Below are positions 13,801 through 26,464 of a stretch of DNA of 64,000 nt, piece by piece (position 1 is the first letter of the stretch; each line of letters opens with the position of its first letter). The notes beneath the pieces are model-generated. The model was not told the origin of the DNA and made no database searches. It saw only the letters and a list, made by a program, of their open reading frames with translations. The stretch covers positions 32,391,885 to 32,455,884 of the forward strand of contig JAVDOI010000001.1 of the NCBI GenBank assembly GCA_032191485.1. Reading direction: 5' to 3'. This stretch comes from Leptoclinus maculatus. Taxonomy: Eukaryota; Chordata; Actinopteri; Perciformes; Stichaeidae. Made by a program: the position numbers and the translations under genes.

Positions 13801-14546
13801 CATTTGTGAGTTTTCAGGTGTCTCTTCCTATGATCTCTGTGGGTGTTAGGGGGTGGATGTTGTGTGGATGGTGCATGTGTGTATTTTTTGAATGTGTGTG
13901 TGTGCATGCATGTGAGTGTGTGGGAAGACAGAGAGAGAGTACCTTGTTAGGTAAACTGTTTGACATACACGTGGAAGATGTGATAAACAGGAAGCAGCGA
14001 GACCCCCCGCAGTGTCCCACAGCCACACGCCAGGGTCATACCAAACATCCCCAATATAAACATGTCTGATACGTGGACATTTATAGTTATCAACCCTGTC
14101 AAAACATCAAAGCATAGCACGAAACATTGTCTCCTTTCATACAATAACGGATTTTGTGATATGAGTCTGACTCACAAACCCGGACAGCTGAATACTTAGC
14201 AGGTTAATGTTATGAGGGTTTTTTTTTTAAATGTAAAAATAATCCTGTCGACCGCATTAGCTTAATTTGAACCTAAAGCAATCTTATCTTTCAATCTGTC
14301 CATCTTCTAAAGTCGCTTACTGTTCTTCAGGTTCGCCTCAACTCAATACGACTGTATAGAATTGGATCTCTACAGTGAAATCTGATGGTGAAGTCAAAGA
14401 GCGAGGCATAAACGACATGTGTCGGTGTGTAGTACATCACTCTGGCAGTCATGTGGTAAATATTGTGTTTCCTGTCTCCTCCTTAACTGTTTTGGTAATT
14501 GACTTGTGTTAACCCTGTGACCCAGTGACTGCAGGCCGAGGCCTGG

Positions 14547-14548
<2 letters not shown>
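10830..14548. other. noncoding segment, unique with AT-rich parts
   Basis: No gene is visible. 12100-12260 begins with GGGTCAGTTCACCC, a form I have seen at the edge of fish interspersed repeats, but no second copy or far end is recognisable here. 12280-12620 and 13440-13620 are AT-rich. Short CA and TG runs occur near 12703-12725 and 13890-13925. Confidence 0.7.

Positions 14549-14597
<49 letters not shown>
14549..14597. repeat. (TG)n microsatellite
   Basis: A pure TG tract of 49 bases. Confidence 0.97.
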
Positions 14598-14601
<4 letters not shown>

Positions 14602-17600
14602 GCATGATAGACGACTGAGTGAGTATGTTTTTCATACAAGCTATAATTTGATTACTGTAATTAATCAGATAAGGGAAACAATTTGCGGTAACTAATAATC
14701 CAAGATTTGTTTCATAGAAAACATCCACGGTAACATGTTTTAATGACTCTTTTTAGACATTTTATTGGATTTTACATTGACCAGGTTTTTGTGTCATGTT
14801 GTTTTAATTTTTGTTGTCATGTTGTTGTCTTTATGTGTAGTTCTTCACTTGAGTTCTGATTTACCTTAATCTTCTATTTTACACAAGATCTTCATTTTGG
14901 TTCAGAAGAAGGTAATTTATTAAAAAATAATAATATCTATTACTTATAATTCTAATAACAATTTTATGGTATAATATAATAACACCATTTATCAGTCTCA
15001 CATTATTTAATTATTTCATGTATTAGTTATAACTTTTAATTATATGTTTCTTTAACCAATTGCCATGCAGATGTGCTGTATATGAATGAATGATGCTTTG
15101 CAACACTTCTCTGGCACAAGTGTAGAACCAAAAGTAAATAAATAAAAATCTAATTGTGGTGGATGGTTTCCACACTGCTTAGCTAATTTGGTTACATATA
15201 TTCAGATGGCAAATTCAATTCCACTAAGATAAGGTGTTTATATGACCGTCCCAATATTTGGAGTCTTGCTTTAATCTGGTGATAATAGAAATATGAACTT
15301 GTCTGTAAAGACACTGATTCAGTAAATGAGAGAGCATGATGAAACAAATGTAAGTGGCTTGGCGCAGACGTTGACGTTGAGGTTGCATCAAGTAGTAGTT
15401 GTGTGACAGTTGTGTTTTCCTGCCCAGCTGCCTGGTGGCTGCATCCCCTTAGTGCTGAAGCTGCTGTCTGACTGTCCTGCCAAGTTCAACTGAATCAAGT
15501 TAAAGCAACTTTTCCCTGCTAAAACTACTGGCTCTGACACTGGTCTCTGAGTTAGACTGAGAGTTTGCCTTTTTATAAAGAAAGTCAGGCTGAATATCCT
15601 GTACCTGCTCACTCGCCATTGCTTGTTCTGCATTACAGTGTCAGCTAAATGCATATTTGTAAGCATATAATAACTTGGCTCCAAGGTCCCTGGTCTGTAA
15701 TGATTTGTATTTTCCATGTCATATACACAAGGATATAAATTATTGTAACTAAATGCAATGATTACAAGTAAACATCTACTGTGTGGGCATGTGCGTGTGT
15801 GCATGCAGTTAGTCAGAGCACGGGAAAGCTCGGGGGCCGAGACTGGGGCCAGTTAGCGCTGCTGAGTGGTTGGAGATACAGAACAAATGAGCAATTAGGG
15901 AGCTCCTTTGTACCCCTCTTTTGTCCTGGGAGGCTGATTAGATTGGCTGCAACGTGCTAACAGACAGAGGGCTTTCAATCTCATCTCTCCTCCTCTGTTC
16001 CATCTACTTTTGATCCGCATTCAAGTTACCAAGAATTGTGACTAAAAGAGGTGGCAAACCAAAATGTATCAAATGAGGTTAAAATACATGTTGATGTTGT
16101 TAGACAAGCACGTGTGTAGATGGAGACATTAATTCAAATTCAAAAGAGATTCTCAATAAAACAAAAAGAGAATTTCTTATATTTTGACTGCTGACAGGAG
16201 CATGTTTATTATAGGTGCCAATATGCAGTCACGTTGAAACATTGGCTTATGAAACTATTTTTAGAACAGAATCATTCAAGTTTGGTTCAAACATTTTATA
16301 AAATGTACATACTAGACATAACCTTCTGCAATGAAACCAAATCAATGTGCATGTGCATATGTAAATATAGTAACTGTGCATTAATACATTGCAAACCCAG
16401 TTTTCTAAAAAGCCAGTGGTGGACAGCCATTTCTTTAATTAGATACTCCTCTCTGAAGTAAAAAAGAATTGTATCAGTGAAATCAGCTCCCATGGTACAA
16501 GATTGTTCCAAAGAGGGAACATTGGTTGCATATGTATTTTGCAGGCACTGGTGTTCAATTAAACAGCAGAGTGAAAATTACATCACAAGGAGCCAGCAGT
16601 CCAATCGTGTGACGTTACAGATAGAGTCCAATTAGGCTCACTCAGACATGGAGGCCAGGCCAAACACAACAACTCTTTGTTTCCACTGGCACTGACCACT
16701 CAACAGCGCTGGCCTCTCATCAGCTCTGATCTGTAACACTCGTCCGTTCTGTAAAACTAATCTAAGACTGAGTGAGTCCATGTGTCTGAGTGTGTGTTAG
16801 GTGTAGCATCTGAGTGTTTGTATTTACAGACTGTTGATCCATTTGTGATGCACACTACAAATATCCCACTCTGAGAGACAGGATTGTTTTTGCAATTGAG
16901 AAGAAAATGATATCAAAGTAAAAGTAAATTGGTGACTGTGAGCATTTCATCCAATACTATGAAATACAACATCTGCTGAACGAAATCACAGTCAGAGCGG
17001 CATCGAGTCCTGAATGACTAAAATCAACAATCTGCAGCAGAATTTACAATTTCATCTGTGATCAGTGTCGTTCTCAGTAAAATCTGATATTTGTCAATCT
17101 TTTCACATGCCATGCACTCTAAAGCTAAGCCAACTTCACTGAAAAACAAAAAGCATTTCCCCACTGTCAATGGATGAGTCATTCATTCGTGCCATGTATG
17201 GCGTCGTTACCATGGAAGTGCGGAGGAGAGCTATTATGGTCCATCCACTGGGAACAACACAGCGGAGCAATATGGCCGTATTTGCAGCTACAGAGTCCAT
17301 GACCCCAGTGTCTAAACAGTAGGCTCATGTGTTGTGTTAAGACAGGAGAGGAAGAACAAAGTTGTCATAAGGCCCTAAAACACAAGCAGCAATAGCATCC
17401 TATTACACCGCTCACTGTAGTCAACAACAATCATGGAAAATCTTGACAATTTACAGACTCAGAAGTGACTAAGACGACAACCGGACAAATCTAGCAAAAT
17501 AATGTTTCACTGAGTTATATGTAAGCTGACCGTGGCAATCATGAAGCATTAGCATTTATGCCAATAAAGCTTATTAGATTTTAAGAAAGAGAGATGCCGC

Positions 17601-17681
17601 TTCACTTTTCCAAAAGTAACAAGGAGAGTTGCAAAGAAACGGAGGGAATCAGAGACAGAAATACTGAGAGACGGATAAAGC

Positions 17682-17685
<4 letters not shown>
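14598..17685. other. noncoding segment with AT-rich and motif-rich parts
   Basis: No gene is visible. 14890-15160 is AT-rich. The minus-strand open frame at 15388-15804 (138 codons) has no domain I recognise and is treated as chance. 15820-16020 is a GC-richer unique patch containing GCAATTAGGG at 15891-15900. 17165-17330 is another high-complexity unique patch. Confidence 0.68.
16560..16745. promoter_or_regulatory. candidate conserved noncoding block
   Basis: Unique sequence with a CRE-like TGACGTTA (16610-16617) and a homeodomain-type CCAATTAGG (16628-16636), followed by a GC-richer segment. There is no repeat and no open frame of note. The call rests on composition and motifs; conservation is untested. 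Confidence 0.25.
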
Positions 17686-17737
<52 letters not shown>

Positions 17738-17742
17738 GGGAG
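17686..17742. repeat. (GA)n microsatellite
   Basis: An AG tract of about 57 bases with a few GGG interruptions. It is a pure purine strand and therefore a possible triplex former. Confidence 0.95.
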
Positions 17743-18325
17743 ACCAGTACGACTCAACCGCTCTCCTGGGTGGTCTCAGTTCGGAGGAGTATAGAGAGAC
17801 AGGCAAACAGGCAGATGTAAACTGTAAACCAGCTCTACTCTACAATGGGGCGAAATGCCGCTGGCACTGGCCACAGGAACAACATAAGACTACTGAACTG
17901 ATATTTAAGGAAAGACACAGTGATGATGACAGAAAGAAAATCAAACGCCGACCAAAGAAACCTGCTGAACAACACAAATGTGATGAGTCACAAGAGTCTA
18001 CAAAGAGAAGGAGGGAAGGGAGGACTTCAGTTTCATGAAAAGTAGAATAGTTCTTGTTGTAAACTTTGGAGACGCAGGTCATATAATAGCCTGCAAACTG
18101 TTGGCTGACTAAAGAGATCAGACTGCCACACGCACACACATGCATACGGAGAGCTACAACAAGTAGGAAATGACACAATTTGCTTGTGATTCCAACTGTC
18201 AAACATAAGGACGTTGACCTCAGCTGAAAGGGAGCAGTGTAATCTTATAGCAATCAACTGTATGCTTTAACAGAGCCACAGCCCAGCGGTTCACCTCTGC
18301 AGCATCACAGAGCCATGTGAAGGTA

Positions 18326-18345
18326 GGGGAGCCGGGCGGGCAGGG
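18326..18345 (+). other. G-quadruplex motif
   Basis: Four G-runs of 4, 3, 3 and 3 separated by AGCC, C and CA. This satisfies the usual G3+N1-7 pattern with very short loops. Confidence 0.7.
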
Positions 18346-19031
18346 TCGGCTCAGAGTGGGGGGCTTTTGGTGACAAAAATCCTTTCCTGTGGATTGCCTT
18401 TTGGGAAACAGGCATGTTTTGCTACCTTCTCTTGGAAGTAGACATGTTGAACTAGCTGGGAGAGACATGGGAGCAGAGCTGGCTGGCTGGCAGGCAGGCA
18501 CTCATCATCCCTTACCACAGGAAATTAAAGTAAACAATCAAGACCTCACATCCTGTCCATGAGACCACGCTATGCTCTGATCAGAAAAGTTTGTGACTGT
18601 GTGTGTGCGAGTGAGTATTTGTGTGCATGTGTGCACCTATGATGAGAACCGGAGTTAACCAGTTCTAGAGGGTCAATGCGCTCTTTCTTCCTGTCACTTA
18701 GGGATCTGTGTGCTTTAGCATGTTGTCTTCTTCATGTAGGCTATATTTGTTGTGTTCTCAGTGGGTTTGTTTACTTAACACATATGATTATAGATAGGAA
18801 TTGTCTAATAGTTTTACTTAAAGTGTATTATACTGAATTTATTATATAAGTATGATATTATGAATTATTGTGCACAGCCACAAAGACTGTTTCCAAACTC
18901 GTCTATATTAGCATTCCACTGTTCAGTAGTATAATATCAGTCTTTTCATTCTCGACTCCTTCCTACTTTGCAAATAATAACCTGATGTTCAAGGACTTCA
19001 GATTTGCTCACTTACACTAATTTTCAACTAG

Positions 19032-19445
19032 ATTCTTGAATTTCACCAGCCAAGTTGGTAGTTGGTGTTGTCATGTTACTATCAATTGATATAGAAGAAA
19101 AAAAAAATTATTTTGAAAGATTGTCATTTCTAAAATCAAATTTCTTTTTTCAATTTCAAAAATTCTATTTGCACCCAAACCATTTCACGCTGGCTGTGTA
19201 TGTGACAGCCTTCAAGATTTGTACCACCACTTTCATATAATGAAGGTAAATGGACTGTTTGTGCTGCACAATGTGTGTTTCCATAGACAGTGTCCCTATT
19301 GCTCTGATAGTAAAAAAGATGCTGCTGATTTAAAACAATGTATTTTTCTGTGCACCAAACATAAAATTCCATTTTCTACCATTTTATTGAAGTGGTAGCA
19401 GAAATCTCAGAGACGAATATCTCAAAACCTGGGTGCATACAACAA
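19032..19445. repeat. dispersed repeat, copy B (shared with 2030-2345)
   Basis: The end segment at 19400-19432 (GAAATCTCAGAGACGAATAT followed by CTCAAAACCTGGG) corresponds to 2263-2295 in copy A with few changes and the same orientation. The upstream parts (TTTCTACCATTTTATTGAAG against a similar TTTACCTCCATTGTG segment in A) also align loosely. From memory, the left part with the TTTCACCAGCCAAGTTGGTAG start resembles an interspersed fish element. Class and exact borders are unknown. Confidence 0.5.
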
Positions 19446-19649
19446 CTATATCCCTTAAATGAGAATCGTATCAATCCCTTTAATGGTGCAAAGAAGGCAT
19501 AATGTATTTTGAGTTATGCAAACAGAGAAAATAGCATGGCAATCTGCTAATCTGAATCCTTGTCCAGCAGTGCTGTAGAACTTTCATGTCTCAAAACAAC
19601 TGATTGTGCAACTGCTGATGTTTGTCCAGCCTCACTTTTTGATTTCTGT

Positions 19650-19765
19650 CCTTTCTCAGCTCTTCCACCTCACCTTCACGTCCTGCCTTCTTAATCCGCC
19701 TACTTCCCCTGCCTTCTTCTGTCCTCCCTCCTTCCTTCACTCTTCCTTCCCTGCCTCCCACTCAG
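19650..19765 (+). repeat. pyrimidine-rich low-complexity tract
   Basis: A C and T dominated stretch with CCTTCC and CCTCCC motifs in irregular array. It is not a simple microsatellite. Confidence 0.75.
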
Positions 19766-19870
19766 GGGTTCTCAGGTTACCACGCGTCACTGATCCAGAC
19801 AAGCTGGGGATTCTTTCATCGAGCAAATTACAGGCAATTAGGAGCCCAAAGGATAACATTTAGTGTGCAG
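19765..19870. promoter_or_regulatory. candidate conserved noncoding block
   Basis: Unique sequence just downstream of the pyrimidine tract, containing GCAATTAGG (19834-19842), a homeodomain-type core also present in three other blocks. No coding potential is visible. Confidence 0.22.
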
Positions 19871-20262
19871 GGGAAGGCCGACGCAAGAGGAGAGAGGGTT
19901 GTGCTGTGGAACACCCAGATCCTGCAGAGAGAAGGGAGAGAGGTGTGTGTGTTTGTGTTGTTTTAGGTGTATGTGTAGATGTGTAGACATTGTCCTAATA
20001 ACCAACTCTCCAGTCCTGAACACATGGTATTCCAACAACCTTCTCCTCCGCTGTGCCGGCACAGACACACAGCCACATGTACTCCAGAGGAAGAAAGTAA
20101 ATCCAGAGTGAATAGTACTAAAGGGACAGATACAGTCACATGGGAGTGCCACACACACACATAAGTGTTTAGAGTAGCAGCATGTTTAAGTGAACCACAG
20201 CCATACAAACTGTAGCATTCTTCGGGACCTCTGCAGCTTCAATCCAATATGTCTCTCAGTTC

Positions 20263-20284
20263 TGTGTGTGTGTGTGTGTGTGTG
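20263..20284. repeat. (TG)11 microsatellite
   Basis: A pure TG tract of 22 bases followed by AGTGTTAG. Confidence 0.94.
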
Positions 20285-20534
20285 AGTGTTAGTACAGTAT
20301 GTGCTGCCATCATGCATTTACCATTCTGAACCAACAGGGAGAGAAGACTGAGCAGATTAAATCTGAATTGGATGAATAAAGGGGAATGGAAAAATGTATC
20401 TCACCATCTCCTCACGATGGGGTTTGATTTCTCCGAGTATCTCAAATGAGTCCAATTTCTGCTGGGGGAGCTTTGTGCTAAATGCACATTTGGTTTGTGT
20501 TCTGTTTGAGTGGAGTTCAGAAGGTCAGCTTCGT

Positions 20535-20820
20535 CTCACTGATCACTGCTAATAAGATGAGGTTTCATCAAACAATGAGGAGGATATTAGAAAACGACTC
20601 CAGATGTTTATTATACCATTTATCACGCAGGGAAAGCCTACATCTATCTTTGAAATCCACAACAAAGCCTCAGAGAAACTAAATCTTGACGTATTTCTCA
20701 CACAAACAAACTTTGTGACAACTCCATGCCCTGCGCTCTCTGGACAATCACTTAACACATATGGACACCACTCATTTGGCAACAAGATCTGGTATATGAT
20801 GGGGAATTAGCAAACTATTA
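20535..20820. promoter_or_regulatory. candidate conserved noncoding block
   Basis: High-complexity unique sequence with AATAAGATGAGG and TTTATTATACCATTTAT segments rich in ATTA/TTTAT cores. Short open frames on both strands here overlap each other, which argues against coding. Confidence 0.2.
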
Positions 20821-20899
20821 TAGCAAATTACTCCTTGCTGTAATGAGGTGAGAAAGGAAGAGCAAGAGAGGATGAGTGCACAAAGGATGGTGCACTCTA

Positions 20900-21040
20900 C
20901 AGCTGTGAACAAACCGGGGCCTGGAAGAGCTAACATCATAATTCCAGGCCTATCATTGTAATCACAGCTCCATCACAAAATGGATTTTGTCAGGGCACGC
21001 CAAGTCCACTAAGAGCTGCTCCAGTTAAACATTAAGCAGC
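20900..21040. promoter_or_regulatory. candidate conserved noncoding block
   Basis: A unique block with CATCATAATTCC and CATTGTAATCACAG (TAATCA homeodomain-like core), then a GC-richer tail. It ends immediately before the CT/CA compound array at 21044. Confidence 0.25.
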
Positions 21041-21043
21041 TGG

Positions 21044-21102
21044 TCTCTCTCTCTCTCTTCCTCTCTCTTGCTCTCTTTCTCTCACTCACTCACTCACTCA
21101 CT

Positions 21103-21134
<32 letters not shown>

Positions 21135-21152
21135 CACACACACGCACACACA
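21044..21152. repeat. compound (CT)n-(TCAC)n-(CA)n microsatellite
   Basis: CT units at 21044-21070 grade through CTTGCTCTCTTTCT into about five TCAC units (21081-21104), then an imperfect CA array with GCA interruptions. The order suggests stepwise mutation from CT to CACT to CA. Confidence 0.94.
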
Positions 21153-21376
21153 TTATGCAAAGAAACACAAAAACATTGCATGGCTTTTTTTTGTGTATTC
21201 GTGAAGGATAAGAAGCCTTTGCTGCAGAGTGAGTATACTCGTATGTGTGTGTGTGTTTCAAGTGAGGCCTGGAGCTGGTTTGGATTAGCTCTGTGTCTTG
21301 TTCAATCTGACAACAGTGACGTGTGCCCTGGTGGCCTGCACTATTGCAGCAGTGAGTATGTGCATATATGGCTGCA

Positions 21377-21381
21377 TGTGT

Positions 21382-21412
<31 letters not shown>
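21377..21412. repeat. (TG)n microsatellite
   Basis: A TG array of 36 bases with one AG interruption, about 225 bases downstream of the complementary CA array at 21105-21152. Confidence 0.94.
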
Positions 21413-21554
21413 CATTTGCATGTGTGCTTGTGCGTGAACTTGTGTTTGTGCGTGTGCCAGCCGCATCACTGCTGGCTGGGAATGCAGGGAATGCTTCTGG
21501 CTCTTACCCCACCCCTTGTCCTGTTTGCCCAGCCCACTCCAGAGGGACATTGAT

Positions 21555-21588
21555 GGGGAGTGATGGGGGTGCTCGTAGGGGGTGGGGG
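21555..21588 (+). other. G-rich, near-canonical G-quadruplex motif
   Basis: G-runs of 4, 5, 5 and 5. The second loop is 8 bases, one more than the usual limit. A weaker candidate than the others listed. Confidence 0.45.
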
Positions 21589-21732
21589 TAGTGACAGTTC
21601 AGTAACACTCACCAGAGCCCGCCGTCCCATGTCGCAGAGTGGCATCGCCCACCCTCAGTGCCAGAAGGGAGAGTTTATTTTTTTAGCTCCTGCTCTCCCT
21701 CGCGCCGGCTGTAGAGGACCACCGAGCGTGGG

Positions 21733-21750
21733 GTCTCTCTCTCTCTCTCT
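21733..21750. repeat. (TC)9 microsatellite
   Basis: A pure TC tract of 18 bases. Confidence 0.92.
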
Positions 21751-24700
21751 GCCCTAAGCCTCTTCTCCCCCGGCCGGAAAGAGATTTATTGGGGAGGGGG
21801 GAATGAAAGAAAAAAATACTTGTGACCTCCACTTAACGAGAAGTAAACATACAGCTATGGTAGTTTAATCAAAGGTGCACGCTCTTCTCTAACTGTCAGA
21901 ATAGTGGGGTTATGGGAGTCCTCTAGGTTGTAGCCTACTGTTGGCTTTGTTAGAGCAATGGATGGGAATATGGACATTTTAAGGCAGGGGCCTTTATAAT
22001 TTTCTCAAAATGGACAAAATGAAAAATAAATTGAAATTCTGAAAATAAATTGAAAAAAACAACAATGATAATTAACTTTTACTGAGAACTGAATGAAGAA
22101 AATAAAATGTACACTTGTGGCATCTGGTTTGAGAGGCTGTGATCTTTTTCATGATTGAATCAAAAGTTATATGTCATATTAGTTCACTATTCTATTTACT
22201 CACAGATTACAGCTGTGTGTATTAGGGCAACTCATCTTTGAGAATACCTCAATCTTAAATCAGACCCAATCTTCTTGGCCAGCCATCAAAACACACACAC
22301 CGCTAATACCTACATCTGTTTGACATCATATTTATTTAACAAGGATGAACTCTTTTCACCACTTGTTTGGCTTTTTCAGTTCAGTGATTTTAGAGCCAAT
22401 CTGTGGGTAAAAGTTTCAGACTTTGAGGGTTATGTTCAATATTTTGCAGTATGTATGCAGTATTGTATGTATTTTAGCATGCAGTTGAATTTGCAGCTCA
22501 TATAAAATGAGTTGTTTTTATAGCATGCACATATTTAATAAGCAGAATCAGAATGACAGGAATTCTGGAAAATCTGTCCTCATTTTGCTACTTTTCCTAA
22601 CAAGATATCATGTTTCTTTCTGAATTTCAAGTGTTACTATTGATTTAAGTATTAAAAGCTAAAGATTTAGTATACCTTTTCAAATGTAGTCTGTTTTGTA
22701 TGTGCATACAGTTTAATCATTTAGTTTTATGTTACAAATGAATGTAATTGTCAATATCTGAATAATTAAGACAATATTACTAAAACCTGAATAATTACAA
22801 AGAGCTGTTTGTTTTTCCAGTAAAATGTCTAAAACACAGGTGGATGACAATGCTGATACAGAGAGGGAGTGAGACATCAGTGTTAAATGCCAGTGATTAC
22901 ACCACTGTTCTTTGCACTGCCAACAGTTACGCAATGTTTTTCATATATCGGTAAATATGTCTTTTTCCATTGGGGCTGTACTGCCAACTCTTATATCCTT
23001 TTTCCCTCCAAAACGTATATTGACTGATCCATATCCCACCCCCCATATCTCCATCCAGCAACTTCCAGTTCACAAATGAACAGCAACAATAACTTTCTTC
23101 TCAGCTTCACCTTTCTGCTGTGTCTTGTATATACGCTGGCCTTCCACTGACCTCCTCCTGTCTCCCTGTTTCTCTTTACTCCCTGACATTTTCTTGGTTA
23201 TGAATTAAATCAGTATAGGGGGCAATGTGGACACAGAGCGATGTCCTGTGCTGTCTGACTGTCTGGGGATACACACGGCTCTGTACACTCCCAGCACTAA
23301 ATAAACAGGCTCCTGCTCCTCTGGGGAGCTGGTGGATGTAGATCCAGCTCTACGACCACCTCTCCTCACAGGGCAGTGGTTGTGAGTGGCCTGAGCCTGG
23401 CCTTCCTGTCTAGACCAGTGGAGATGGGGTTAATGAAATGCTCAACGCTGTCTGAAAGCTGTCTGAACATTGGATGCGGCATTCCATCTTCAACTCGTTC
23501 CCGCTGAAGCTGACCATCACACCTCAACATACACCTTTGTTCCTTACATCCCTCCGCTCGCGTTCCCCTCCACCGCCTGCCTTCTTTTCCTCCACCCTTG
23601 ACCACTAACTTACACTCACTGTCATTGTGGAATTCTTCCTCCCCCCCCACCCACGTCTCTTTTTCTCTCACGCATGCGCTGTCTTTTCGTGGAGAAGAAC
23701 CGTTTATGAGACAGTCTTAGAATAAATGGTGGTCAGCAGTTCAGCATGTTGGCTCGTCCAGCTCTGTATATATGGATGACTGAACCCAGCCAGAGGGAAA
23801 ATGTGTGAGTGTCTAAAACAGCGGCTGAACGACTCCGCCAACAAGAGCACCTGGATGGTGTTAATCACAGTTTAACATAAACACCGCTTCAAAACTGCTG
23901 CACACATACGACCAAGTACACGTGCACACAAACTGTCTCCTTTATGTGTGGGGACACGTACATGCTAGCAGAGTGCCACACAGACACTTGCTGATGTAAT
24001 ACACATTGCACCCACGCAATTAAAAAAATTGAAAATCTTATGACGACAGCAAGGCTGCCTTTCCTCAGCTCAATTAGCCTAAGTTAAGCAAGTTTACAGT
24101 GAATGGCAGGTGGTCAATATCAAGAAATATAATTTATAAAGTTCGCTAAAAAGATGCTCTTATGATGACTCTCAACAATATATTCTGATATAGGATAACA
24201 GATAACAAACCAGAGTGAATTGTAGATTATTTTAACGCAAAATAGTTCCCTCAACCAAGTTAATAGTTATCTTAACACCTTAAAATCCATTATCAATGCT
24301 ACAACACTAACAGTCCTAGATATTCTAAAATTCTGATTGTATACAGTGCTAACGATTATTCAACGATTTACGCAACAATATGCTACTGTCACAGATTATT
24401 AGTACAAAATGACCCTAATAATTAAATAGGAAATGTAAAAGTAGTTTTCTTACAGATTAGATCAACACTTTTTGTAATTTGTAATCGGATACTGTTTTCT
24501 CCTCTACAGTACACTCACACATGCTAAAAAGGGTGACACAGTTTACCACAGTATGCTCTTTTCATTATCAAACTGATTTTCTTACAGCGAAGAATTTTAG
24601 ATAGCTCTCATAGAACTTGGCCATCCCAGTATTTATCTCTCTGGGACCTGGACTCATCCATAACAGATCATCCACACTGTCACATAAGATACAGTCAGCT

Positions 24701-24919
24701 CTGCAATAAGTAAACACATGCTGTCACAGATCAGCCCATCAGCCAAAGCTATCCAGGCTCTCCAGCGGAGGGGGCCCTTGGTCCAGCATCTCTATCCAGC
24801 CTGTGTCTGTGTTTGCTGGACAAACAGGAGTACACGGCTGGCCTGGGTGCTGAAAATGACCATGCTTTATTGCCCAGTGTCTGGGCTGAAATAAACACAG
24901 TTAGCATGCCACAAGAGGG

Positions 24920-25016
<97 letters not shown>

Positions 25017-25020
25017 TGTG
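24920..25020. repeat. (TG)n microsatellite with TAGG interruption
   Basis: A TG array of about 100 bases. A TAGG interruption lies at 24975-24978 and a single TA near 25009. The same TAGG interruption occurs in the arrays at 33767 and 54727. Confidence 0.97.
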
Positions 25021-25620
25021 CTCATCAGTCAAAGAGAAAGACATATTATCTGTTTAAACTCCCTCAGTGCAGCCAGGCCACACAGCAGGTCTGCTGCCTA
25101 TTTTATTTCAGCTTACACAATCTGGACTTCATCTCATATCTATAATACTTAACATTTTTTAAAGACCTCGACTTTAAATTTCCATTCCTATTTCAAGTGT
25201 CCAAACTGTAGTAATATTAGAGTGTGATTGGTGCTGAAAAATACAATTTCCAAGTTTAAATTTGCCAACATGATGAATGATATTAGTTTTCTAGAGTTGG
25301 TGTGGAGTATTTCAGACACAACTGATATTGATGTTATTGTGAGGTGAGGATCTAATGGCATTTTCGAACAAAAGTCTTCATTTGGGGTCCTTGTTCCTGC
25401 CTGTCAAGTTGATCTGTACTGCTGTGCTGTATTTTTCCAATCAGACTTACCAGATGACATTCTCTGGATTGTTTGCTTACCCTTCAGTTTAATAAGCCCA
25501 CAATGTGGAAACCACAGTGTCCAAGCTTCAACCAAAACAGACTTGGTTTTCAGGACAGGGTCTGGTTTTACTGGGGAACAGACAGGATGATGGCGGGTGC
25601 AGTAAGACCAGTTTTGAAGG

Positions 25621-25951
25621 CAGTGTTGGAAGAAGAATTCAGGCCATTTACTAATAAGTAAAAGTAGTGACACCACAATATAAACATACTCCATCAGTAG
25701 GAGTCCTGCATTCAAAGTAAAAGTACAGAAGTACAGAAGTATTACACCGAGATTTTATTTTTACCGATGCATTAACACCTAAGCAACACTTTAATTTCAC
25801 AACAGCTAAAACACTATATCCCATATTAACATATTGTAATCGTACTGTGCCATAAATGCAATGGAACGGAAGTATACAGTGGTATTAAAAGGAAATCCTT
25901 GAGTAAAGTACTTAAGAATTATACTTATACTAAATGTACATTCCACTTCTG
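25621..25951 (+). mobile_element. CAGTGGTG-type nonautonomous element, copy 2
   Basis: The left end is CAGTGTTGGAAGAAGAATTC and the right end is GTACATTCCACTTCTG, an imperfect inverted pair. The interior contains AGTAAAAGT, GTCCTGCATTCAAAG, AGTACAGAAGTA and GAGTAAAGTACTTAAG, the interior motifs I associate with this widespread fish repeat. It is 331 bases long, has no open frame and no obvious target-site duplication. It lies in the opposite orientation to the copy at 9245-10018. Family identity is from memory and the name is unknown. Confidence 0.65.
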
Positions 25952-26129
25952 ATTACTGGTGATTCTTCGCCTGTCTTTGCCTTTGCACATTTTACAGAGA
26001 AAACCATTTAAATCTGTTTTGAAAGTAGAACAATTTAATTCTCTTTGCCAAAACCGTGTGATTCTCAATCGTTGAGATTGTGTAATTTTTTAAAATGTAT
26101 TTATGTATGTTTTTCTTGTGTTGTAGGGA

Positions 26130-26300
26130 CCATGTTTTATGCTCTCTTACAGAGAAACTCGGACTGAACCTGTGACCTTTACTTTATGGGAGGCACTGTA
26201 GTGGTCTCACTTCTCCGTTGAAGCCAGCTGGAGTCTCTTCACTCCCAGCCCATTAGCACTCTGTACATCCAGCTGTGTCTCTGTCAGACAACAGACCTCA
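26130..26300. promoter_or_regulatory. candidate conserved noncoding block
   Basis: Unique high-complexity sequence with an AACCTGTGACCTTTA segment (TGACCTTT is a nuclear-receptor half-site form) and a CCATTAGCACTC segment. No open frame or repeat is present. Confidence 0.18.
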
Positions 26301-26420
26301 TCCAAAACACTTAACCAGCACCTCCTGCTTTGCTTCTCACATGAAGATCAACCACACAGGCAGAGAGGTAGTAAACTAGGATCAACAAGTTAGTTTCAGT
26401 GCGTTCCCTTTTTTTATCCT

Positions 26421-26425
<5 letters not shown>

Positions 26426-26462
<37 letters not shown>
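26426..26462. repeat. (CA)n microsatellite
   Basis: A pure CA tract of 37 bases followed by TGCATTGCACACGCACAC. Confidence 0.96.

Positions 26463-26464
<2 letters not shown>

Larger units (their letters stand above)
17743..24919. other. noncoding segment, mixed unique sequence and one dispersed repeat
   Basis: No gene is visible. It holds the dispersed-repeat copy B, three candidate regulatory blocks, short TG, CT and CA arrays, a pyrimidine-rich tract and two G-rich motifs, each listed separately. 22000-22760 and 24000-24500 are AT-rich and otherwise featureless. 23200-23420 and 23440-23700 are GC-richer and unique. Confidence 0.7.

Noticed and set aside
15388..15804. 138-codon minus-strand open frame
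   Set aside because: Non-repetitive, but no domain, no splice or promoter signals, and a length expected by chance in 64 kb.
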